Shown here piece after piece: positions 12,536 through 22,820 of a stretch of DNA of 64,000 nt. Positions within the stretch are counted from its first letter, which is position 1, and every line of letters begins with the position of its first letter. The translations under genes were made by a program, and so were the position numbers. A model generated the notes under the pieces. That model had not been told where the DNA came from and searched no databases. It saw only the letters and a program-made list of their open reading frames with translations. The DNA lies in the NCBI GenBank assembly GCA_958450365.1, contig CAUEEP010000936.1:2312370-2376369 (forward strand), given 5' to 3'. The DNA is from Mesorhabditis belari. Its lineage: Eukaryota > Nematoda > Chromadorea > Rhabditida > Rhabditidae.

Positions 12536-13170
12536 ATGTAATAAAAGTTTTGATTCTTATTGTTCAAATTCACAAGCTCATTCCAATTCTCAAATGGCTA
12601 GATACCCTAGATTCCAATGGGTATCAAAAGAAAGAAATTTTTCTCCAATTCTCCCACCGTCTCTGTATGACTTAAGGATCCTTTCAATAGTTGAATCAAG
12701 TGAACTAATCGTAACTTAGCATGGCTACATGATCTGAGAACTTTCGACGCAATTTCACCGATCTAATGGCTTATCGAAGTAAACTCTCAAAAAGCATCTC
12801 AAATCTCTAGATATTTCTAGATATTATAGAGTACAAAAGACCGAAATTTCCTCCAATCTCCAATACAACTAGACTAATGCGTCTATTAGCAAATAGATGT
12901 GAGCTTAAAATAAAAAGTTTCTTTTGTTTCATCAAATTGAAGCCAGAAGACAAACAGATTTACTGAATCGGCAAAAATACAAAGCAATTCCCAAGTCGTC
13001 TCCGATCCAAGTACAAAGCGAACCCAACGTTACTTGGCTTGGCTGGTCGGACGGGATGCCTTGTTTTCCACGTGGCAGAGTCGTAAGCGACTGTTGGGCG
13101 GTGAAAGAAGGGTGAAATAATCAGTGGAGTGAGATCTCTTTTGCCCGCAGAGACGCGAGGCGACACGACT
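12536..13170. other. Intergenic
   Basis: I see no gene, and short open frames on both strands look random. The last 150 bp become GC-richer on approaching the SL RNA gene. Confidence 0.45.
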
Positions 13171-13216
13171 GTGTGTACCCTTCGTGTGTCTCGTAAGAAA
13201 AAGCGGCATACGGCAC
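13171..13216 (+). promoter_or_regulatory. PSE-like upstream element of the SL RNA gene
   Basis: This block, with GTGTGTACCC, TCGTAAGAAAAAGCGG and an end in CGGCAC, lies exactly 39 bp before the leader. The same block precedes SL sequences at 17,915, 35,956 (minus) and 61,222 at the same spacing, and at 25,653 (minus) at 41 bp. snRNA-type genes, including nematode SL RNA genes, use a proximal sequence element about 50-70 bp upstream of the start. That this block is that element is inferred from position and conservation. Confidence 0.7.
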
Positions 13217-13255
13217 ATGGCCCACCCATATAGTTCGACAGAGGCTTGGCTCCTT

Positions 13256-13350
13256 GGTTTAATTACCCAGGTTTGAGGTTAGCATTAACCCCGAGACATT
13301 GTAAAAGTGTCTTGAAAAAATTTTGGAACGCGCAATGGGGATGCATAAAT
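13256..13350 (+). ncRNA. Spliced-leader RNA (SL1-type, one-base variant)
   Basis: The first 22 nt match the nematode SL1 leader (GGTTTAATTACCC...TTTGAG) except for A to G at position 15. They are followed directly by a GT donor (GTTAGC). A hairpin-forming segment follows (AGACATT...AAGTGTCT) and then AAATTTTGGAACG at 13,318-13,330, which matches the Sm-binding site region of SL RNA. The upstream PSE-like block is at the conserved distance. SL RNA donates its leader to the 5' end of pre-mRNAs by trans-splicing in the nucleus. Total length of about 95 nt fits the family; the 3' end is estimated. This is the only locus in the window with leader, donor and Sm site all present, so it is the one most likely to be functional. 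The leader base change would be visible in mRNAs. Confidence 0.85.
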
Positions 13351-13373
13351 AAATTGAGAAGGAAAGAGCTTTC

Positions 13374-13532
13374 ATGCTTTTGTTGATTGTTCATGCATTG
13401 ATTTTGTTTAACGTTTCAATCGACCTTTTTGGTGGAGTAGTTACGAGCCTGATGTGCCAAGACGGTCTTCTTATTTGTGCGAGTATTTTCGAACGATTTG
13501 ACTGTGCAATATGTCGCTGTTTCACAAAATGA
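13374..13532 (+). CDS. Possible small secreted Cys-rich peptide
   Basis: A 52-codon frame starts with ATG 24 bp after the estimated SL RNA end. The first 21 or so residues (MLLLIVHALILFNVSIDLFGG) are hydrophobic and signal-peptide-like. The remainder has five cysteines (MCQDGLLICASIFERFDCAICRC). This resembles small secreted nematode peptides in outline only; I do not recognise a family. No SL acceptor or intron is evident. It could be chance, since 52 codons is short. Confidence 0.3.
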   Translation: MLLLIVHALILFNVSIDLFGGVVTSLMCQDGLLICASIFERFDCAICRCFTK

Positions 13533-13768
13533 CAGTGATACAATTCCAATCAGAAATGAGACTTTTCATTTCACGACCCAGCAGAGTTGGATAATTGGTA
13601 ATTGTGAAAACGTTCTATCATCAAAGAAAAAGGAAATAGCCATAGGCAAACAATGGAAAGGAGTTTAGACAAACGGTAAAAACGATCGACACCAAATCGC
13701 GTTTTGGGTAGGATAATTTTTTGAAAATATCCATCGTGTGATTAAATTCCCTTTAATAGAACGAGACT

Positions 13769-14944
13769 ATGTTCGCCTTATGCTGCTCAATTTTCTGTGA
13801 ACGTCAGAAGTTACTTGAAATTCCCCAAATATTCCCTCTCAATGGATTGCCAAATGAGCTTAAAACACTCATATTTCACTATGTGAGTTTCGAGGAGAGA
13901 AATCTTTGTTTAAAAACGAATCAATCTTTGAGAAAGCTGGTCCTGGACAATGGACTATTCGGAAAAGAGGTCAACCAATTGTCTGGATGCGTCAATATTT
14001 TACACTCACCCGAAGAACAATCAATTCGGTACCCAAGTTTTTCGTTGACCTTTCAGCGATATGACGCGAAGCCGCCAATTAAAATCCATGGACCAATTGT
14101 CCACGGACCAGCGTATCTTCAAGGCTTCAAAATAGTAGTGTCGTTAGCAGAAGTTAAAAAAACACATTCAAAGTATACTACGAAGATCCTTTCATCGCAT
14201 GATGTGCCACCCGAATACGGCCAGGCCGTTGTTTGTATCCTCAACAAAATTTGTTTCATCAAACAGATCAATCTCAATTTTAATTTCGGGTTCCATGATA
14301 TCGATATGCTTGAATTCAGACGAATATTTGGGCACAGACGCTACCGATTTCTGCTTTTTCCCAACGTACGAGCCATCTCATCGGTGAAAATCATCTTATA
14401 TCAAGATTCGGAAGTGGATCCCACGATTGAAAGCTTTCAACCGAATGTCTTCGATGAATGTAACTTGATAGTGTATGTACATGTGTCTTTGAATATACCC
14501 AAATGGCTCTGTGAGAGGGTTTGTGAGAGAAATATTCTCATGGTCAATCTCGGTAGTGATAGAGGCCTTCGAAGAGCGTTGTCAAACATTTGCAACCACA
14601 TCGAATATATCTCTCGACTTGAACATGTTCATATTATCATCGAATGTAACCGTCTTTCCGAATACCTAATTCAAGAAGTAATCGAAAGCACATTCACTTT
14701 ATTTGAAGTGAACTCAGAAAGAGTCGAAGAGTATCGTCAATTATTCCCTTTCTATTCGCCCAATCAGAGTGCCGTGTTTTCTGAGCGAATCGATTCAATA
14801 ATCGGTTACAAAGAAATCCCATCACCCAATCATCCAAATCGACGCTTAATTATTTGGGGATGGAAAGTGTCAAGGTTTTTTATTGGGGGTTCCATGGTGG
14901 GAGGATTGTATTATGAGTTCTGTCTGAAAGTGCAATCGACATGA
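13769..14944 (+). CDS. F-box protein
   Basis: A 391-residue frame runs from ATG to TGA with no introns. Residues of about 24-60 (LNGLPNELKTLIFHYVSFEE and onward, NQSLRKLVLDN) have the Leu-Pro start and hydrophobic spacing of an F-box, the Skp1-binding domain of SCF ubiquitin ligases. The rest has no motif I can name but keeps even, non-repetitive composition, with IHGPIVHGPAYLQG and RRLIIWGWKVSRFF as distinctive parts, fitting a nematode substrate-binding half. The frame is intact, its ATG is preceded by AT-rich DNA, and it lies downstream of the SL RNA gene. It is among the most likely functional genes in the window. The substrate is unknown. Confidence 0.7.
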   Translation: MFALCCSIFCERQKLLEIPQIFPLNGLPNELKTLIFHYVSFEERNLCLKTNQSLRKLVLDNGLFGKEVNQLSGCVNILHSPEEQSIRYPSFSLTFQRYDAKPPIKIHGPIVHGPAYLQGFKIVVSLAEVKKTHSKYTTKILSSHDVPPEYGQAVVCILNKICFIKQINLNFNFGFHDIDMLEFRRIFGHRRYRFLLFPNVRAISSVKIILYQDSEVDPTIESFQPNVFDECNLIVYVHVSLNIPKWLCERVCERNILMVNLGSDRGLRRALSNICNHIEYISRLEHVHIIIECNRLSEYLIQEVIESTFTLFEVNSERVEEYRQLFPFYSPNQSAVFSERIDSIIGYKEIPSPNHPNRRLIIWGWKVSRFFIGGSMVGGLYYEFCLKVQST

Positions 14945-15303
14945 TTTACTTATCGCTATTTTTTGACATCTATTGAATTTGTAGTTTGGGTAATTTATTT
15001 TGTATTCCATTATTCTTTTCCAAAAGTTTGATGAGCACCAAAAATTTGACCGTCCAACCTTTTTATTTGACTCATTCCTCAATATCTGAACAGCCAGTCT
15101 TTGATTCCACCAAAATATCCCATTCCTTCTGGAATTGCCTCTTTTCATACTTATCTATCATACTGAATAAACTCTTGATAAACCGGTCAAAAGGAACAAA
15201 TAAGAGATGCAACAGTTTAGTTCCATTAAAAACAATACTCAAAGACTCAAAGAATTTCGATTTCACTTTTGCTTTATGAGACAATCTTTGAAACTTTCAC
15301 CAC

Positions 15304-15390
15304 GTCCAAATATCACATCACAAAGTCAGAATTTGACGTAGATTCGAATAGTCTACATCAAATTCTGACTTTGTAATGTGATCTTTGGAC
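15304..15390. repeat. Long hairpin (~39-bp arms)
   Basis: Arms start with GTCCAAATATCACATCACAA and close with the inverse, around a short TTCGAATAG loop. Only a few mismatches occur. Probably a foldback MITE or an inverted-repeat remnant. Confidence 0.8.
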
Positions 15391-16735
15391 ATCCTGCTAG
15401 CCATCAAAATCACCGAAAAATCCGGCCTCGAAGTTGACCACTCAGCCACTCACGAGTAGATGCTGTGAGTGTAAGGACCAGTTCCAATGAAACGCCAGTT
15501 CTACAGATCCGATTGGTCTGGAACTCACAGAATTTTTATTTCTAAGCTTTAGAGGAGATTTCCCAGAGTTTCGGACCGACCGGATGTGTATCAGGTTTCT
15601 GAACTCTTTAGAAGGTTTCTGAAGGTTCCAACCGGGGTCCAGGTAAGGGGGTCCAACCGGGGTCCAGTGTAAACTAGGCTAGACCAGCCCAGGCCGGAGC
15701 CGGCCATAAGTCACAAAAATTCTTTAATGGATATGAAACAATTGCAGAATGGATGTACCTGTAATAAAATTTGATTTAGTGAATGTTTTTATGCATTAAT
15801 GGGCAAGAAAGTCTGATTTTTCGACAATTTTTTGTATTTCTTTCGTATATTTCGAAGTTGGATCTAGTTTTCGCTGTACTGTAAACCTGAGTACAAGTCC
15901 CTGGGCCCGTCAGATGCCACACCTGGGCCTTTTTCTGCCATTCCCTTTAACTTCGACACAATTTCATAAAAGCTACCGTAGGCAGAATTTGCGTTTAAAA
16001 TTAGCCGTTTTTCTGCAAAATATTCAGTATTAACCCATTGGAAACCGGAGCGTTTTTCTTTTTTTTTTCGTCTGCGGACCGCGCCCTTTTTTGAAATTTT
16101 TCCGCTGCAGCGGTCCGTTCCCGCAGTTTTTTTGTTGACATTTCATTTTATATTATTTCTGATAGTTTTTATATATTGTGCAGAAAAATAGCTCTTTTCT
16201 GTGAAATCTTATTTGATGTTTTGATTTTGAATATCTCTGATTCACTTGTCCTTCCTCTAAAGATCGTTTGTGTGATAAAAAGGGACGGAGTCCACTTTGT
16301 ATTGCTTTTCTTTGGCTTTGAAACACTGAACCAACGATTGATGAAATTCTTGGGGCTAGTTAAAGAACACAAGTTGGTGCTCGTTTGTTCAATTACGGCT
16401 TGTTCAATTATTAGACCAACAGGCTTTTTAGTGTATTAGGCTGTTCAGAAAGTCTTTTCATTCCTTTTCGTATTTTTGCTGAATTATTCCAAAAGGACTT
16501 TCTTCCCACGTTTGCTCTTTTTTGCAAAAAATTTGTATACAACATATAAAATTTATTTGGAACAACAAAAAACGAGATCAATGTAGGCAAAGTTAAAATA
16601 CAGAAAAAAAAAATAGTATGAGCAAGGAAAGATCACCAACAACACTAGCGACTAGAGATTTTTGTTGATACCAAAAAAAACGCTTAAAAATATTGCACAA
16701 CAAAAGAAATTTAGGTTAAAAAACCATACAGATTA
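15391..16735. other. Intergenic with transposon ends
   Basis: A short direct repeat (CCAACCGGGGTCCAG) occurs at 15,629-15,665. At 16,436 lies a TIR-like sequence, TTAGGCTGTTCAGAAAGTC, flanked by TA. Its inverse is near 40,575-40,603. Both look like solo mariner-type ends. No gene is supported. Confidence 0.45.
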
Positions 16736-16880
16736 TTCGGACTTTGGATGTGAAGGATCGACTGGAATTGATGCTGCACGTTCTTCACCTTCCGATTCTT
16801 TCCATTTGTGTTCCACTGAACTCGTTTCCTCCTCATCCGAGAATTCACTTTCTGGGTAAGCATCTTCTCCAAAAAAGTTA
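16736..16880 (-). CDS. Possible acidic C-terminal exon
   Basis: The minus strand reads an acidic, Ser/Glu-rich end (EFSDEEETSSVEHKWKESEG), closing with PVDPSHPKSE and TAA. Such tails are common at C-termini. Upstream, in transcription sense, a donor-like GTAAAAATATTGG follows a short open piece near 16,930, but the phase does not join cleanly. Family unknown; probably a gene fragment. Confidence 0.3.
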
Positions 16881-17029
16881 TATAATTAACAAAAATGAAT
16901 AAGCCAATATTTTTACCTATCTACGGCAAAATCGGCAGAACAAATCGAGTAAGTAATAATCGAAAGAAAGGCAGTTGGAACACCAAATAAGCATGTGGAA
17001 AGCAATAGCTGCGTGACAAACATCTGATG

Positions 17030-17205
17030 AACGTCCCTAAAATCGACCTTTAAACTCGCCCCAAAATACGATTTTCAGCGTTACTCAACAAACGGTTCAT
17101 AGACTTTCAATTCTGATTTGGCAGGCCATACCTTCGAACTGCGATCAAATAATGCCCCAATAAAGAGTCCGAAATTCCACTAGGACTCAAGTTACGAGTT
17201 TCCAT
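17030..17205 (-). repeat. Interspersed repeat (inverse relative at 42,775-42,955)
   Basis: Contains motifs such as CTGATTTGGCAGGCC, AATGCCCCAATAAAGAG and CCACTAGGACTCAAGTTA, which recur inverted near 42,775-42,955 with moderate divergence. No coding frame. Confidence 0.6.
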
Positions 17206-17214
17206 ACGGCACGA

Positions 17215-17800
17215 ACACCACTCAAACAATACGGTTCCAATACGGTTCGCAATACGGTTCCAATACGGGTTTCCAATACACGGTTCCTATTATGAAACAA
17301 ATACAAAGTTCCAATACGGTTCCAATACAGTTTAATACAGTTCCCATTACGGTTCCTATTATGAAACAAATATCCAATACGGTTCCAATACGGTTCCAAT
17401 ACGAGTTTCCAAATCACGGTTCCAGTACGGCCCCAATAGCGAGCGTCCAGCACGTGTGCCGGTTCCGTTTCTATACCTTTCAATATTGTTCCGATCATCA
17501 TTTCTATTCGATTTCCCAATACGGCTTTTGATCAATACGGTTCCTACCGATTTTGACCGATTTTGCTTGTTTCTAATCCGTTTTCGGTTCGATCGAAAAA
17601 CAATTCTGATAGGCTTCATAAAAGCATTCGAATCGGTGTTAATGACTATTTCCAATGATTCCTATTATGAAAATTTTGAATGTAACGATTTCCTTAAATC
17701 CATATTGGAACCCTATGGATCCAATACGGTTCCACTCCGGTTCCGATTCTGTTTCTAATACGTTTCCAATACGGTTCCGATCATGTTTCTAATAGGCTTC
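17215..17800 (+). repeat. 11-bp satellite, GTTCCAATACG units
   Basis: Dozens of degenerate GGTTCCAATAC units occur, interspersed with ATTATGAAACAAATA and TCCGATCATGTTTCTA variants. Open frames here on both strands, rich in Tyr-Trp-Asn-Arg or Val-Pro-Ile, are translations of the repeat. Confidence 0.9.
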
Positions 17801-17914
17801 CAATACGGTTCCGATTTTGTCCGCTGTCGATTAGCGGTTCGCGGTGACCCCCTGCTTTTATGACCCCTCCCCGTGGCTTCCATGGACGAGCATCTGCGCG
17901 TTTATTGGTCCCAG

Positions 17915-18019
17915 GTATGTACAAATCACCTCGTGACCCCAAAAAAGCAGCCTCCTGGCACATGGAGGTTTAGGGCAGCCTTTTTCAGGTGATTTCAGGT
18001 GGTTTAATTACCCAAGTTT
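17915..18019 (+). pseudogene. SL RNA remnant: PSE-like block plus 19 nt of leader
   Basis: The upstream block (GTATGTAC..., CCAAAAAAGCAGCCT, CTGGCAC) ends at 17,961. The leader GGTTTAATTACCCAAGTTT begins at 18,001, exactly 39 bp later. After the leader the sequence departs (CCAGAAACCG) with no GT donor and no Sm site. The promoter and leader are therefore kept, but the RNA body is lost. Confidence 0.75.
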
Positions 18020-18189
18020 CCAGAAACCGCGCGTTTATGTGCATCATCAAGGTACAAGCACTATTTTCAAAAAAATCAAAACAAATTTTTTTCAATAACA
18101 CTTCCAGTTTTTTTGTTTTTGTATATTTTTAGAATCCTTTTTCAGAACCTTACATGTTTGGGTTCTAGGGAAGCATCTTTTCACATCTA

Positions 18190-18320
18190 AACCATCTAAA
18201 TCTGCGATTCATAGAAGAGGAGTGTTTCTTAAGGCAAATTCAATCTCAAGGCCTTTCTAGCCGTCACGATGCATGAATTCAGTACACCTTGACTTCCAGG
18301 CAACCGATTAGCTTTAACGA
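18190..18320 (+). repeat. Interspersed repeat with inverse relative at 43,880-44,010
   Basis: Shared motifs include CTAGCCGTCACGATGCATGAATT and a CTTAAGGCAAATTCA region. A further piece (GAATTCAGTACACCTTGACT) recurs at 47,622-47,650. Confidence 0.6.
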
Positions 18321-18628
18321 TTAACGAAGAACTCGTAGTCTGGCACCAGATTACCCCCTTTCAAAGCTTTCATAACCGCCAACTGTATCATTCTTTTGCT
18401 TGTCGTGTTCCTCGTATTTGGAATAAGTTACCTTATTGATATTTTTCGTCTCGAACTATTTTAAATCCTCCATTTTTAGCTCGATCTTGTAGCTCTGTCC
18501 ATTTTAAATTAATTTTTTTTTATATTCATATATACACGTGTCTAATTGTAGTTGTGTTTGTATATCAATTATCTTTCTTCATCTACGCTGTTCAATCTGT
18601 TTGCATTGTCACTTTTCCTTGTCGGATA

Positions 18629-18631
18629 AAG

Positions 18632-18674
<43 letters not shown>
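18629..18674. repeat. (TA)n microsatellite
   Basis: About 21 uninterrupted TA dinucleotides. The following AT-rich stretch (18,674-18,800) has an inverse relative at 52,690-52,850. Confidence 0.95.
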
Positions 18675-18675
<1 letters not shown>

Positions 18676-19369
18676 GCCTAAAACTTTATTCAATGAGGAA
18701 AGGATATACAAGCAACCCTTCAAACTTCAAATTTTATTATGCGTGACTCTTGACTTTATCTTTTCCTTTTATGGATTTGATATAATTTGAATTTTTTTGG
18801 CTAAACTTAATAAGTAAGTAATCTTTGTTCTTGATAATCTTAATTGTAATTCCCAGATTTGAGGAAATTTAAGACACAATTCTTCTTTAAATTCCTGCCT
18901 TAATTCATTCTTACTATATCACTTCGGTTTTAAATTTTTAGCTATGAAAAAAAGTTGTAGCTTCGTTTTCTAATGGTTTTCAAAATGTTTTGTTTTTTTA
19001 TTTGTAAGTGTTGAAAATAAATAACGCTAATGTTGAAACATTCTATTTTTTTATTTTTTTGACTAATATCACCCATCTTATGTGTTTTAAAATCTACAAA
19101 AGCTACATTGTTAAAAATTTTTTCAAATAGTTGTTGTTTATATCGTTGTACGTCCTTTAAATCTAAGTTGAATTTAATAAAATAGATAAATGTTCTGCAT
19201 TAATAGTTTTAGTTTCAATAGTTATATTGTTATTCTAATTTTTTCTTGTTGTGCTTTTGGGGTTCTTTAGCGTTCTTTTGACTTTCTTTTTTTTTTTTCT
19301 AACCACCAGAATTTCTTTCAATTGGTTTGAAATCACAATTAGTTCGTTAATTATATTCTCAAAGGACTT

Positions 19370-19830
19370 AAATCAATAAAAATCAATAAAAATCAATAAA
19401 ATCCATAAAGATCGACTAAAATCGATACAAAATCCATAAAAATCGATTAGAATCAATAAAATCGATCAGTCCATTTAAATCAATGAAACTGAATAAAATC
19501 GATCAAAATCGATCCAAAATCGAATTAAATCAATCAAAACCAATAAAATCATAAACGATAAAAATCGATTAGAATCAATAAAAATCGATCAGAATCGATT
19601 AAAATCAAAGAAAGTCAATAAAAATCAATAAAAGAGTAATAAAAATCAATAAAAGTCCATAAAGATCGACTAAAATCAATAGAAATCTGTCAAAATCGAT
19701 TAAAATCAATGATAATCAATAAAAATCAATAAAAATCGATCAAAATCGAGAAATCGATTAAAAATCGATTAGATTTTTGTCAAAATCGAAATGTGTCAAA
19801 TTCGAGAAATCGATTAGAAATCGATCTTTT
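19370..19830 (+). repeat. 10-bp periodic array, ATCAATAAAA type
   Basis: Units such as AATCAATAAA and AATCGATTAA recur every 10-11 bp for about 450 bp, placing A-tracts in phase with the DNA helix. The array and its 3' flank (CAAATTGCTCCATAAAAACTG...) recur inverted at 62,230-63,060. No coding potential. Confidence 0.9.
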
Positions 19831-20310
19831 GCTAGCATTTGTTGGGACAGTGATCTCGATTTTCTTCGGTTTGCATCAAATTGCTCCATAAAAACTGCCA
19901 ACGCTTTACCAATCTGGCTAATAATAAAATTTTTCTTTAGCAGCTAATAACTGTACTTTTATGCTTTTTTTCAGGCTTTTTAATTTTTAAGCTTTCTAAG
20001 CTTTTCTAAGCTTTTTGTTTTTTTAGCTTTTTTTACACTTTCTAAGTATTCGCAAAAGAAAGAATCAACCTGTGGTTAGTTTTAAAGTGTCTGCTAGCTG
20101 CTAGCTGCTTCAAATCTCTAATCAATCAACGGTTAGGTCTACTAGCTTGCTCGCTGGTAGTCTTAACCTTAACTGATCGACTACTAGCTTGCTAACTGCT
20201 TCAAATCTCTAATCAATCAACACTTGAGACTACTAGCTTGCTCGCTGGTTGTTCAAATCTCTAATCAATTGTTTTCTTTAATCAATTTCAAATCTCTAAT
20301 CAATTGTCTA
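19830..20310. repeat. AGCTT-rich flank and short tandem motifs
   Basis: 19,960-20,060 holds AAGCTTTTT-type units matching 62,220-62,345 in inverse. 20,085-20,310 holds three to four repeats of TTCAAATCTCTAATCAAT alternating with TACTAGCTTGCTCGCTGG. Confidence 0.75.
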
Positions 20311-20318
20311 ATCACAGA

Positions 20319-20405
20319 GAATTTGCGATCATCCGAAGCGTTTGGGTGACGAAAACGAAATGCTTTCGTTTGATAAACCACCTCCAAAACGTTGGATTGA
20401 ACTTA
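20319..20405 (+). pseudogene. Possible SNF2-type helicase exon fragment
   Basis: After a TCACAG acceptor the plus frame reads RICDHPKRLGDENEMLSF and then DKPPPKRWIEL. The (K/R)xCDHPxLL-like core resembles the conserved LRKICNHP region of SNF2/Rad54/CSB ATPases. Nothing else of such a protein is nearby. A short match of this sort could be coincidence. Confidence 0.25.
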
Positions 20406-20659
20406 CACTTACACTTACATCACTTACATGTTTAGAAAAAAAACTAAAATTGTTTCATTTATCTTTCACCCGTAACCATGAATTCCAGACGATCTATATC
20501 GATACTCTGAACAGGTGGGAGGATTGGCGTATTTCTTGACTTTTAAAGATTGGAGATTATCATATGCCTTCCAGATTCCACCAATCACCGCTTCCATTCC
20601 CGGATGAGACGCTGGCGCGCTCGCAAAGGGCGCAGTCCGCGAAAGAGCGCCGAGACTGG

Positions 20660-20815
20660 GAGCTTTATGTATCCCACGAGATACTTTAACATAATTCTCA
20701 CTTTTTATGTTAAAGTATCCCACGAAGATAAATGTTAATCAGAATTAACGTTCACAAGGTTAATTAACATTTATCCCCGGGATACTTTAACATAATTCTC
20801 ACTTTTTATGCTTTT
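20660..20815. repeat. Inverted/direct repeat cluster
   Basis: GATACTTTAACATAATTCTC occurs twice directly (about 20,681 and 20,778). TTAAAGTATCCCACGA between them is its partial inverse, and AATGTTAAT.../ATTAACATT forms a nearby hairpin. Confidence 0.75.
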
Positions 20816-21200
20816 TTCCGTCTTTTTTCTGCTCTTTTAAGATTTTTTTCAGCTTCTTTAAGCTTTTTCTGTTTTTTTGAGCTTTTTTAGGCTTTTTTTG
20901 ACCTTCTTTAAGCTTTTTCAAGCCTTTTTTGAGCTTCTTGAAGCTTTTTTCTGCTCTTTTTAAGATTTTTTGAGCTTCTTCAAGCTTTTTTTGACCTTCT
21001 TTAAACTTTTTCAAGCCTTTTTCTGTTTTTTTGAGCTTTTTTTAGACTTTTTAAGCTTCCTGAAGGTTATTCAAGCTTTTTTCTGCTTTTTTAAGCTACT
21101 TTAAGCCTTTTTAGGCTTTTTTAAGCTTCCTGAAGCTTTTTTAAGCTTTTTCTGAGCTTGTTGAAGCTTTTTTCTGCTCTCTTAGATCGTTTTTCATTTT
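20800..21200 (-). repeat. 10-bp periodic array, AAGCTTTTTT type
   Basis: Units of 9-11 bp with an AGCTT or GCTTTTTT core run in a continuous array. The Lys-rich frame on the minus strand is a translation of the repeat. Related arrays lie at 22,345, 35,490, 38,840, 43,310, 45,600 and 62,230. Confidence 0.9.
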
Positions 21201-21402
21201 AGAAGAGATTTTCTTTTTTTCTTTAAGCTATTTTTAACGGACTTGTTTCTCGTTCAAATCGATGCGCTGCTTTGTGGCGAACTAAATTTCGTTTTCTTTT
21301 GAGATTTGCTTTTCATGACTTTTTTGATTTTTTTCTGCAAACTCTATCTCTAGAATAGATAAATTTTAGCAAAAAAAAGCAAGTAAATTTTCAAATTTTA
21401 CC

Positions 21403-21566
21403 TGGAATTGACAATTCCCTTTGCTCGTCAATCGAACGATTTTGTTGCCCTCGATTTGGACGACTGATTTCACCCTGAAAACCAAACGGATCAAAGCTTT
21501 TCTTCGTAGATTTTTAAAAGTAAAAACTAAACTAGTAAAAATTTGATTTTCCTCATGAAATCCCAT
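21403..21566 (-). pseudogene. Short exon-like pieces (lipid-binding-protein-like?)
   Basis: Minus-strand 21,403-21,474, between TTTTCAG and GTAAAATTTG, reads VKSVVQIEGNKIVRLTSKGN, faintly like a beta-strand pair of fatty-acid-binding proteins. Upstream, an ATG context reading MGFHEENQI (21,540-21,566) is shared exactly with 51,990-52,009 and then diverges. Both may be exon remnants. Identification is weak. Confidence 0.2.
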
Positions 21567-22004
21567 TGTTTTCCCCCAAATTTTGATATCTTTAATTTGG
21601 GATATTTATGGAGATAAAAGCACAAGATTTTTTGATTTCCAAAGATTTCAAATTTCTAAGGTATTCAACTTTTAAACTGCGTTCCAGAATGTCCAAAAAT
21701 CTGGTGGTTTTCAATTTTTTTCTTCAAGATCACAACTTCCTCTCCTTCCAGAATTTCTATAGTCAAAAGGAGATAATCTTTAAAGATATTGAAGATTTTC
21801 CCGGATTTCTCTGAAACAAAAATCTTTCCGTTTTCAAGAACAGTCAATAATCTAAAAATATTCGTATCTACTAACAACAAATCATAAATGATTCGCAACA
21901 TTTGTTAATTGTTGGTGTCATTTTGATGATTTCTTGAATCTATTGCACTACACTTACCGTAGAGTTTGTTCCTCTTGCACTTTCCTCTTCATTTTGAATG
22001 ATTT

Positions 22005-22560
22005 TATTCAATTTTTGATCGATTTTGGTCGATTTTTATTGATTCCCATTGATTTTGATCGATTTTTATTGATTTTTATTGAAGTTCTTTGATTTTAATC
22101 GATTTTTGATCTGCTTTTGATCGATTATGATCGATTTTTCTGGATTCTAATCGATCTTTATAGATTTTTATTGATTTTTATTGATTTTGATTGATCTTAA
22201 TCATTTTTCGATCGACTTTAATCGATTTTGGTCGATTTTGGACTTGTTTTGATTGATTTTGATTGATTTTAGTCGATTTTTGATCGATTTTTGATCGATT
22301 TTTATTTTGTAGTTGTCGAGTCACTAAACATAAAAAAAGAAATAAGTCATATGAAGCTTTTGAAGCTTTTCAAGCTTTTCTAGGCTTTCTAGCTTTTTTG
22401 AAGCTTTTCTAAACTTTTTAAAAGCTCTTTTATGCTTTTTGGTGGCTTTTGAAGTCTTTTCAAGCTTTCTAGGCTCTTTTTTAGGTTTTCAAAGCTTTTT
22501 TGCGGCTTTCTAGGCCTTTTTAGAGCTTTCTAGGCTTTTTTAGAGCTTAGCGAGTTCGGA
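22005..22560 (-). repeat. Adjacent 10-bp periodic arrays in block I
   Basis: 22,005-22,310 holds TTGATTTTTA / TCGATTTTTA units. 22,345-22,560 holds AAGCTTTT units. Both have a period near 10 bp. Confidence 0.9.
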
Positions 22561-22777
22561 ATAGGGCTCGAAAATTAGTTTTTGTGTGTAAAATCATTTG
22601 ACTACCGATCTTTGACTCTGAGAAAACTTTTTTTTGGCTGATCAGATTTTGATTCTTGAATGCGCAAAGAATGCGTCATGAATCAAGCTTTTAAAATCTA
22701 AAAAAAGTTTGAAAAAAAGTTAAAAAATAAAAAATATGTAATTTCTCGCAAAAATTCGCAATTCTTCGGTGGTTTCG

Positions 22778-22820
22778 GTGTGTACTTGAGGCGACCCGGT
22801 AATCGCGCACCTTCTGGCAC
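22778..22820 (+). promoter_or_regulatory. PSE-like block without a leader
   Basis: GTGTGTAC...GCGCACCTTCTGGCAC resembles the block upstream of the SL RNA locus. At +39 there is TCGAATTTATCG rather than the SL leader. The duplicate at 46,033-46,075 is identical over the block. It may drive another small RNA or be a dead remnant. Confidence 0.4.

Noticed and set aside
13001..13250. 5S rRNA linked to the SL RNA gene
   Set aside because: In some nematodes SL1 and 5S genes are interleaved, but no 5S-like sequence was seen around 13 kb.
17187..17758. Open frames of 79-110 codons on both strands
   Set aside because: They are translations of the 11-bp GTTCCAATACG satellite.
20799..21014. Lys-rich 71-codon frame
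   Set aside because: Translation of the AGCTT periodic array.
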